IMG/VR virus record: IMGVR_UViG_3300005617_000008
Span: 1 to 64,000 of that record
Source: a virus
Direction: 5' to 3' (one strand)
Length of the DNA: 64,000 nucleotides
The notes beneath the pieces were generated by a model. That model had not been told where the DNA came from and made no database searches. It worked only from the letters and a program-made list of their open reading frames with translations. Shown one piece after another: positions 58,149-64,000 of this stretch. Numbering within the stretch: position 1 is the stretch's first letter; the number at the start of each line of letters is the position of its first letter. Position numbers and translations under genes: made by a program.

Positions 58149-59004
58149 AGAGATCGATTTTAGCACGCCAGCCCAGGGAGTTGATGCGGGAACTATCAAC
58201 CAGCTTGCGCGGTGGACCGTCAGGCTTAGTGCGGTCGAAGTTAATCGCACCGCGATAGCCAACGATCTCTCTAATGATGTCAGCAAGTTCGTAAGTGGTG
58301 ACTTCTTGCCCTGAGCCGACATTGATCGGAGTCTCTTCGTCATAGTCGGCCATCAGCATTATGAGGGCATCCGCAAGGTCGTCTACATGTAAAAACTCGC
58401 GCTTGGCTCGCCCGGTCCCCCACAGCATCACATGCGGCTCTTCGTTGACTGCGGCTCGGTACAGCTTTGACATCAGTGACGGGATTACATGCGCGTCAAC
58501 GGAGTCAAAGTGATCGTTTGGGCCATAAAGATTAGTAGGCATTGCGCTAATCGCATTGAACCCGTACTGCTTGCGATAGGCTTGGCACATTTTTAACCCA
58601 GCGATCTTTGCTATCGCGTAGGGCTCGTTTGTCGGCTCCAACGGACCAGTGAGCAATGCGTCTTCCGTCATAGGCTGCCGCGCGTCTCGCGGGTAGATGC
58701 AGGAGGAGCCGAGGAAGAGAAGCTTGCTGACGCCCGTGGCCCATGCGGTATCAATTATATTTGTCTGAATCAGCAAGTTGTCTCGTATAAATAATCCAGG
58801 CCGGGTGTTGTTAGCGTGGATGCCGCCCACTCTTGCCGCCGCAATATAAACATATTGAGGCTTATTCCGTGCGAAGAACTTATCAACGGCAGGTTGTTCC
58901 AAAAGATCTAATTGCTGTCGTGTACGCGTTATCGCATTAGGAATCCGCCGCAGTAACGCGCTTCCTACGAGTCCGGTATGGCCTGCGATGTAGGTGGTGC
59001 TCAT
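58084..59004 (-). CDS. fcl: GDP-L-fucose synthase (GMER/WcaG-like)
   Basis: Epimerase-reductase for the last step to GDP-L-fucose, SDR family. NADP-binding start TYIAGHTGLVGSALLRR, catalytic Ser in FLGSSCIYP and Tyr-x3-Lys in NEPYAIAKIAGLKMC, then PTNLYGPNDHFD. 306 residues, family length. Needs GDP-4-keto-6-deoxymannose made by Gmd, which is not in the window. ATGA start at 59004. Confidence 0.93.
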   Translation of the reverse strand: MSTTYIAGHTGLVGSALLRRIPNAITRTRQQLDLLEQPAVDKFFARNKPQYVYIAAARVGGIHANNTRPGLFIRDNLLIQTNIIDTAWATGVSKLLFLGSSCIYPRDARQPMTEDALLTGPLEPTNEPYAIAKIAGLKMCQAYRKQYGFNAISAMPTNLYGPNDHFDSVDAHVIPSLMSKLYRAAVNEEPHVMLWGTGRAKREFLHVDDLADALIMLMADYDEETPINVGSGQEVTTYELADIIREIVGYRGAINFDRTKPDGPPRKLVDSSRINSLGWRAKIDLYEGLRSTFDWYCARVGAVRAR

Positions 59005-59231
59005 ACGTAGCGACGCGGAGGCTTTGGTATAGACGGCGTTGACGGAATAAATCCCGGAATTCTGACGGCTCCGCACCAGCAAAGCAAATTCCGCGATCCT
59101 GTCCAGCGTTGGAATCGATGCCGATGTTTCAGTGCTGGCAATGGGCCAATCTTCACGAAGTAAAGAACACGGCTCCAAGCATTATGCAGTGCAATGACCA
59201 GTTGATTGTCCTGATCTGAGATATGCTTCAT
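59001..59231 (-). CDS. Hypothetical protein (76 aa)
   Basis: TAATG start with the FkbM gene stop, ATGA end with the fucose-synthase gene, so both flanks support it. Basic, Pro-rich at the end (GFIPSTPSIPKPPRRYV). Unknown. Confidence 0.5.
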   Translation of the reverse strand: MKHISDQDNQLVIALHNAWSRVLYFVKIGPLPALKHRHRFQRWTGSRNLLCWCGAVRIPGFIPSTPSIPKPPRRYV

Positions 59232-59887
59232 TACAACCAACTCCGATTGAAATACAACTCCCACTCCAGTAACGGATGTAGCTCACACTCAGGGAAGAGA
59301 TGGCCGTAGTCCTGCCTGCATAGAATTAAATTTCCACTGTGGCAAATTACGAAGTACCCGCGTTCCAGTGCTGCAACCGTCATCGTCCAATACCCTACGC
59401 CGCCATCTGAGTTAACGCGCTCGCTTGGCGGTTCAATGCTCGAGTCTATTTCCACGATGACGATCTTGGGTCGTGCTTTCATGCCGCAGAAGATCTCGTA
59501 GTCGTGTCCATCGGTATCCAAACTTACGAGATCGCAGCGCTCGTCAACGAAGGCGTTGATGTTGCGTCCGTCCACACAGGAGCATTGACAGCGCACGCTT
59601 GGATCGTGTCTCCAGTTCTCTTCACATCTGAGGTGGAGACTATAATCCGCCTCTACGTATAAGCCACTCCAGCCCAATTCCAATAACCGCCGGATATTCG
59701 ACATCCAGGCGCCATCGTTGCCGCCTACCTCAACCGCGTAACCGTTCCGCAGTGACGGATCTATGGTTGTGGCATTTAAATCCTGCTTACCAACAAACCC
59801 AAGGCGATGCAAACACTCTGCCAGCACACCATCTTCAAGGTTTTGGCTGTGCAAGTTGAAGCCGTATTTGTGTAAGAATCTAAGCAT
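59231..59887 (-). CDS. FkbM-family methyltransferase (218 aa)
   Basis: AVEVGGNDGAWMSNIRRLLE is the SAM-binding block, with NLEDGVLAECLHRLG ahead of it and LVSLDTDGHDYEIFCGM in the middle: the FkbM family, which methylates sugars or phage/host surface glycans. ATG 59887. Confidence 0.85.
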   Translation of the reverse strand: MLRFLHKYGFNLHSQNLEDGVLAECLHRLGFVGKQDLNATTIDPSLRNGYAVEVGGNDGAWMSNIRRLLELGWSGLYVEADYSLHLRCEENWRHDPSVRCQCSCVDGRNINAFVDERCDLVSLDTDGHDYEIFCGMKARPKIVIVEIDSSIEPPSERVNSDGGVGYWTMTVAALERGYFVICHSGNLILCRQDYGHLFPECELHPLLEWELYFNRSWL

Positions 59888-60257
59888 CGGGCTCCGCCTT
59901 GGCCTCTTCGCGGACGTCCAAGCTAATCGTCCAGCTTTCATACCTTCCGTTCTTAATGTAGGCCCGCAGCGGAGCATTACTTATAATCGCCCCTAACCAG
60001 TAGTACCAGTGGTTCCCAAACGACGCATAAAAGTCGGCAGCATCACAGGCTCTCAGTGGCCGTTCCTCAACGATCCATCCATCGAAGTCGCCAAGAGCGC
60101 CCTGATAGTTTGCGACTCTTTCTAAATACCATGCTCTCTCAGGGTCAACGCAGATAACGACGCCTGACATTGGCTTGCTACGGTCGCGGCTTTCCTGCCA
60201 CATTTTACCTGATGTGCGGATAATGCCCGCGATTAAGAGTTCGTCCTTTTCGTTCAT
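59880..60257 (-). CDS. Hypothetical protein (125 aa)
   Basis: Begins MNEKDELLIAGIIRTSGKMW; later ADFYASFGNHWYYWLGAIIS. May be related to methyltransferase-associated or sugar proteins; no confident family. Overlaps FkbM by 8 bp. Confidence 0.55.
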   Translation of the reverse strand: MNEKDELLIAGIIRTSGKMWQESRDRSKPMSGVVICVDPERAWYLERVANYQGALGDFDGWIVEERPLRACDAADFYASFGNHWYYWLGAIISNAPLRAYIKNGRYESWTISLDVREEAKAEPDA

Positions 60258-60829
60258 TCCGCCCTCCAAGTTCCATAACAACAATCAGCATCAAAGAATC
60301 CCGGTAGTCGATCTGTGTAGCGCTTCACTGAATTGCCAAACCAGCGTCTAAAGTCATCTTCTGTAAATGTATGAGGATGGTAAACACAAGTCGGATAATC
60401 GACGGGTTCAAAGAATCGAACGACGAGCGCGATTTCCTTGGCTTTAGTAATCACGAGTTCGGGATCGCGGACGTGTTGGAGACAGTTGAAAAGCCAAACC
60501 TCATCTACCCTAACCACGGGCGCGTAACGTGTATCCTCGAATGGGCATTGATACCAGATAATTTTATTATTACCATCGCTCACCAAGTCCTGTAGCTCAT
60601 CAAACCACAACGGCTCATAGAGCACGCCTGATGCGGCAAAAAACAACATCGCTGGATAAGGACCACAACCGATCTCTATAACGAACCTGTCACGTTGATC
60701 GAGAGACATCCCGAGATAGTCAAAGATGTGCTGATAAGCCCGTCGTGAGTTCTCGCGCTCGTAAGACGTGGCGGTTAGTTCTGCCGCCTGTGCTTCGTGC
60801 CAGCGGGATTGTGTAATGGGTTGGATCAT
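60254..60829 (-). CDS. Class I SAM methyltransferase (191 aa)
   Basis: FVIEIGCGPYPAMLFFAASG (motif I), VDEVWLFNCLQHVRDPELVI (post-I), ending in the short form common in phage sugar clusters. Substrate unknown. Confidence 0.82.
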   Translation of the reverse strand: MIQPITQSRWHEAQAAELTATSYERENSRRAYQHIFDYLGMSLDQRDRFVIEIGCGPYPAMLFFAASGVLYEPLWFDELQDLVSDGNNKIIWYQCPFEDTRYAPVVRVDEVWLFNCLQHVRDPELVITKAKEIALVVRFFEPVDYPTCVYHPHTFTEDDFRRWFGNSVKRYTDRLPGFFDADCCYGTWRAE

Positions 60830-60831
60830 TT

Positions 60832-61248
60832 TTAACCGACTAGCCTTAGCTTTCTATCTCTCTCCTGAAGTTCAGCGAAGGCCGCATTGAATTCTCGTAA
60901 GAGATCCATGTACTCATTAGACCGTTTTAGCCGCTCGTTAATTATGCGGTCTTTCAGCGTCAGGTTTGTGCCATCCCGCATGACAACCCAAAGCGCTTTA
61001 CTACATTTATGATCGCTCAACCGCTCTTTCCCGAAGACTGTGCCATCCTCTGTAATTGAAATCAGGTTGAACCAGAAATTATTATGGGCCGACTCGCTTC
61101 TAATCTCGTCACCCGCTTGCCAGTGTAAGATTTCTGGATATTGCTCGTGAGGCGCAGGGCATCCTGCGCCTTGTATAATCGGGACTGTAGGCGCTTCTGA
61201 GATGCCTATGAGACGTAGGATTGTTTTAATTATTCCGCGTTGGCCCAT
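60832..61248 (-). CDS. Hypothetical protein (138 aa)
   Basis: Hydrophobic N-terminus (GIIKTILRLIGISEAPTVPI), middle domain NNFWFNLISITEDGTVFGKE, C-terminal coiled coil. In the glycan island; unknown. Confidence 0.55.
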   Translation of the reverse strand: MGQRGIIKTILRLIGISEAPTVPIIQGAGCPAPHEQYPEILHWQAGDEIRSESAHNNFWFNLISITEDGTVFGKERLSDHKCSKALWVVMRDGTNLTLKDRIINERLKRSNEYMDLLREFNAAFAELQERDRKLRLVG

Positions 61249-62048
61249 TCGTGATTCCTCTTTCTGTGGTGGTTAAACATGATCGGATAATCGTCTCCCG
61301 TATACTCTGGCAACTTTTCGTAAGTGAATGCTCCGTCATTGTAGGACGCGGGCCAGTAGTGAAGTCTCACGCCTTCTCTGTACGCCAGTGTGGTAAGGAT
61401 TGCTTGATCGTGTCGGTTCTCTCTGAATTCAGGATGATTAGGCGCACGTGATGGTGAATCATCTATCAGTCTTCCACCTTCGAAGAGACACCACTTCAAC
61501 CATTCAGATACAAACTGTTTTGAGTAGTCAGAGACACGGAAGAAGATTACCGAGGCTTGACACTGCTTGCCGTAGCGCCGCCAGATTACCTCGTTACGAT
61601 AGTGCTCGGTGAGATTTGGGCTTAGATACACATCATCGGGCCACACTACATCAACAATATCTCTCTTACACCAATGTGCATGCTCATAATTATTTCCGAA
61701 TAGAAAGATGTCCTGATCCATGCGGTCGATGATGTAGTTGACGTTGTTGACGAACTCGATTCCGGCGTCGCTATATATAAGGTAGTCGTTAGGATTCCGA
61801 ACGTTAAACGCTGTACGGGCCAGGCCGATCTTATTGAGCGTAGCTGAGATTACCATCGGCTTCCAGGCCCATAGACCACAACCTTTAGGATTATTCCAAA
61901 TTGCCTCGTAACCCACGAAAGCGCTGGCAACACCTTTACGGTCATACTCGTAAACAATCTTTACACCGTGATGTCGTGCGCTTAAAACGCACAACTCCCG
62001 CGCTCGGCTCATTTGAGAATCTGAGAATGTAACGAGATGGGTGGTCAT
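61230..62048 (-). CDS. Glycosyltransferase-like protein (272 aa)
   Basis: MSRARELCVLSARHHGVKIV, GYEAIWNNPKGCGLWAWKPM, LIYSDAGIEFVNN and NRHDQAILTTLAYREGV. The Asp-x-Gly pattern and length fit small GT-A enzymes of surface-polysaccharide clusters. Confidence 0.65.
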   Translation of the reverse strand: MTTHLVTFSDSQMSRARELCVLSARHHGVKIVYEYDRKGVASAFVGYEAIWNNPKGCGLWAWKPMVISATLNKIGLARTAFNVRNPNDYLIYSDAGIEFVNNVNYIIDRMDQDIFLFGNNYEHAHWCKRDIVDVVWPDDVYLSPNLTEHYRNEVIWRRYGKQCQASVIFFRVSDYSKQFVSEWLKWCLFEGGRLIDDSPSRAPNHPEFRENRHDQAILTTLAYREGVRLHYWPASYNDGAFTYEKLPEYTGDDYPIMFNHHRKRNHEWANAE

Positions 62049-62221
62049 TTGGAGTCTTTGTATCCAACACTCTCTGCCGCCGTGTTGGCAATTTCCTCTT
62101 CTGTCGCGCCCTTACGTTTGGCCAGTTCCGCGAGCGCTATGATGATCTTGTTCATGGTCTCAAATGGACTATCGGTCCACGCGATAGCGCCTACTATTTT
62201 TTCTAGTGTGGGCTGATTCAT
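62045..62221 (-). CDS. Short helical protein (58 aa)
   Basis: MNQPTLEKIVGAIAWTDSPF then an Ala/Glu helix AELAKRKGATEEEIANTAAE. ATGA overlaps with both neighbours. Unknown. Confidence 0.52.
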   Translation of the reverse strand: MNQPTLEKIVGAIAWTDSPFETMNKIIIALAELAKRKGATEEEIANTAAESVGYKDSK

Positions 62222-63006
62222 CTTAACCTCGCCTCAAATATAGGCGCTGCATGAAGTTTTCCCCAATCTGGGTTACGAATAATCTGCCCTATGGTTTGGT
62301 GGTTTGTGTGATATTCAGCAGCAAGGGATCGGTGCGTACACTGCCCTGACGCATAACGCTCTCGGATCTTTGAGGCATCCAACACCGATAACCGAGACGC
62401 TGTTTTGTCGGCTTCTAAGCACGCGACTTTGATATGCGCCCACGCCTTTCCTTTGATAATGCTGTGAATCAGTCGCGGACTGACGCGATAGCGCTTAGCC
62501 AGTGCGGATTGCCCAAACTCAGACGACCCCCATCTATAACTTTCCTTAATAGCCACTACGTCCGACGTGCTGAGCTTTGCTAACGGGTGGCCTTCGCCTT
62601 GCAGTTCTGGCCGGGACAGGGGCCGTACCGTAGTATGTGGCCTTGTGCCGCCTCCGCCGCGAGAACAATTCAGAATGCGTGTAATGCTCGCCATGTTCTT
62701 GTGCATTTGAATTGCGTATATCTCGTGGCTATCTAGCGCTTCTTGTGCTATATCGACAGGCATTGTGTGCAGCACGTCAAGTTGATGCGCTTCCATGCCA
62801 TGCTTCATCAGTGAGCGCGCAAGGAGACGCTGGTGCCTGCCACCGTCCCCACCCTTGCCTCTGGCTATTGAGCGGTAGTTCGCTAAGCGAGCCTTTAAGT
62901 TCCGAGTCTGGCCGATATATACCGCGCCTGATGGAGACGTGAGCCTGTAGAGCACGGCATTAGGCCAATCGTTTTTCGCTCGCCTCGAAGATTGCGGTAT
63001 AGTCAT
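62218..63006 (-). CDS. GIY-YIG homing endonuclease (262 aa)
   Basis: GIY-YIG module VLYRLTSPSGAVYIGQTRNL plus KARLANYR at the N-terminus, catalytic Arg included. The C-terminal half has two repeated DNA-binding helix units (LSTSDVVAIKESYRWGSSEF, LSVLDASKIRERYASGQCT). Sits between glycosyltransferase genes; ATG 63006 preferred, longer starts possible. Probably a mobile homing gene. Confidence 0.85.
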   Translation of the reverse strand: MTIPQSSRRAKNDWPNAVLYRLTSPSGAVYIGQTRNLKARLANYRSIARGKGGDGGRHQRLLARSLMKHGMEAHQLDVLHTMPVDIAQEALDSHEIYAIQMHKNMASITRILNCSRGGGGTRPHTTVRPLSRPELQGEGHPLAKLSTSDVVAIKESYRWGSSEFGQSALAKRYRVSPRLIHSIIKGKAWAHIKVACLEADKTASRLSVLDASKIRERYASGQCTHRSLAAEYHTNHQTIGQIIRNPDWGKLHAAPIFEARLR

Positions 63007-63586
63007 CAATCTCATTCTTCTGCCAGATAGAACTCCATCGCGGTCTCTGATAAGCAACCATCGGTGCCACACAGAACGCATTCAGCTCAGGCAGTCTCGT
63101 TGATAGCCAATTATCAAACATGATCTCGGATAGAGCGGGTTGCTTAGCTAGAAAATCGTAAACACATTTCCGATTATACCCGATTGCGTGGGTAGTCCAC
63201 GCCTCAAAAACTCGAAACAGGTGCGGTGAATAACGTTGCGGTGGTAAGGGCGCGGACTCGTCTCCGGTATCCCAGCAAACGAGATTCGCTCCAAGGTAGA
63301 CGATGTCCCAGTCGTCAGGTAACTCGCTCAACGCCTGCTCCAGATGGCCCAACTCTCTGAACACGCAATCATCCTCGAGATGCAGTAGTGTCTCTGCGTC
63401 CGAGAGATAGAATTGACAAAGTATCTCTCGCTCTGACTTATTAAATGATTGATGTGGGCCAATGTCAGGGAGAGACTGGAACTTCTCAACCTCAAGACCG
63501 ACGCGCCGGAGCTCAGTCTGTGCTAGTTGCCACTCGCTGTCGAGAGTTGTCAGGCAGACGCGGCGCTGAAAGAAGGACCAGTTCAT
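62960..63586 (-). CDS. GT25/LPS-type glycosyltransferase (208 aa)
   Basis: TLLHLEDDCVFRELGHLEQA with the DD of a metal site, DDWDIVYLGANLVCWDTGD, EAWTTHAIGYNRKCVYDFLA, EIMFDNWLSTRLPELNAFCV. Matches the fold of glycosyltransferase family 25 and similar LPS enzymes. Overlaps the homing gene by 47 bp. Confidence 0.75.
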   Translation of the reverse strand: MNWSFFQRRVCLTTLDSEWQLAQTELRRVGLEVEKFQSLPDIGPHQSFNKSEREILCQFYLSDAETLLHLEDDCVFRELGHLEQALSELPDDWDIVYLGANLVCWDTGDESAPLPPQRYSPHLFRVFEAWTTHAIGYNRKCVYDFLAKQPALSEIMFDNWLSTRLPELNAFCVAPMVAYQRPRWSSIWQKNEIDDYTAIFEASEKRLA

Positions 63587-63693
63587 CCCTTATCAACCTC
63601 TGCGCAATAGTCAATCGCCGCCTGTAGGTCAAGCATCAAAAGGCGGGCGTCTTCCGGCGTGCCAATCTCCCATTCGTCACACTGATGGCCCAT
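63583..63693 (-). CDS. Very short protein (36 aa)
   Basis: MGHQCDEWEIGTPEDARLLM then QAAIDYCAEVDKG, acidic helix. Stop overlaps the GT gene ATG (ATGA), start lies in the previous gene. Low information but clear packing. Confidence 0.45.
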   Translation of the reverse strand: MGHQCDEWEIGTPEDARLLMLDLQAAIDYCAEVDKG

Positions 63694-63877
63694 TGAAAGC
63701 CCGCCAGCCTAAATCTTTAACGTCTACAATCGGCCTAAGCCACGCGTAATCCCCCTCGTCTTCCGACGCGTACACGAAATCAAGCAATCGGAATACGTTA
63801 ACCCTGCCAAACGCACGATCTGGATATCTACCTACCAGCTCATCCCTTTTTTCTTTTGCGTCTTTTTGCCAACTCAT
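63677..63877 (-). CDS. Hypothetical protein (66 aa)
   Basis: Starts MSWQKDAKEKRDELVGRYPD; ends DVKDLGWRAFNGPSV. AAGGGCTAAAG precedes the ATG; an extended frame to 63958 exists but reads poorly (Cys/Lys-rich). Unknown, first intact gene at the right edge. Confidence 0.52.
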   Translation of the reverse strand: MSWQKDAKEKRDELVGRYPDRAFGRVNVFRLLDFVYASEDEGDYAWLRPIVDVKDLGWRAFNGPSV

Positions 63878-64000
63878 CTTTAGCCCTTGTTTACTCCTAG
63901 CAAGCTTGCACTTCGCAGGATCGCACCTTCTGAGGGTTTTGTCTGCTAACGCCGCCACGGCACGAGACGGAGAATGTCAAAGAGTTACCGCAGTTGTCTC

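Noticed and set aside
63895-64000. Cys-rich partial frame at the right edge on the minus strand
   Set aside because: CGNSLTFSVSC... looks zinc-like, but the frame is cut by the edge and competes with an overlapping longer start of the 63677 gene, so it cannot be supported.
1-64000. Search for integrase, tRNA, rRNA and CRISPR array
   Set aside because: No tyrosine or serine recombinase, no cloverleaf, no rRNA-like sequence and no regularly spaced repeats were seen.
1-64000. Circular join of both window ends into one gene
   Set aside because: Reading the left-edge frame MIVSLYQD on into the right edge meets a stop after seven codons, so direct adjacency is not supported; a gap of unknown size probably lies between.

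Overview
This window is almost certainly DNA of a tailed double-stranded DNA phage. It has a HK97-type capsid (portal, prohead protease, major capsid protein, two-subunit terminase) and a long non-contractile tail (major tail protein, overlapping G/GT-like chaperone genes, a 1170-residue tape measure, a 1213-residue tail-tip protein). No sheath, integrase, tRNA, rRNA or CRISPR array was seen, so a lytic siphovirus-like lifestyle is the simplest reading. A lipoprotein and a spanin-like membrane protein in the lysis region suggest a diderm host. The host cannot be named from the sequence.

The layout is two opposed arms. From about 4.4 to 27.07 kb, roughly 60 small tightly packed genes run rightward, with many 4-bp ATGA/GTGA start-stop overlaps. 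Everything else runs leftward. On the left, from a divergent promoter pair at 4.35-4.46 kb, come six tiny genes, then terS, terL and portal, and translation continues off the left edge. On the right, transcription from the window end runs through a sugar island (57.2-63.6 kb: GDP-fucose synthase, GT11 fucosyltransferase, other glycosyltransferases, FkbM and class I methyltransferases, a GIY-YIG endonuclease), then prohead protease and capsid (53.9-56.4 kb), an HNH gene, a GT4 glycosyltransferase, surface/decoration-like proteins, connector genes, tail genes, a beta-helix tailspike, and a lysis-like cassette that meets the rightward arm tail to tail at 27.07 kb. Since portal exits left and protease/capsid enter from the right, the window is probably most of a circularly permuted genome cut between portal and protease (inference).

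The rightward early arm holds DNA metabolism genes: a C5-methyltransferase-like protein, three HNH endonucleases, NinB-like recombination mediator, a Cas4/RecB-type nuclease with a likely Fe-S cluster, an SSB-like protein with an IPF tail, a VRR-NUC nuclease, a DnaN sliding clamp (without any polymerase, helicase or primase in the window), HAD and Nudix hydrolases, a NADAR protein, a DEDD exonuclease, and many small zinc-ribbon proteins. A lone TnpB element sits neatly between two early genes. Several early genes are visibly broken: a C6-run frameshift, an in-frame TGA, an extra A, and a perfect 13-bp tandem duplication.

The most interesting signals are: a repeated two-hairpin RNA element, with stem covariation and a conserved 17-nt flank, at the starts of the protease-capsid, major tail and (shorter form) tape measure units; a 30-bp promoter/operator module shared by two early promoters; the homing-type insertion that leaves two adjacent genes with the same C-terminal tail; and the fucose/glycan island between portal and protease.
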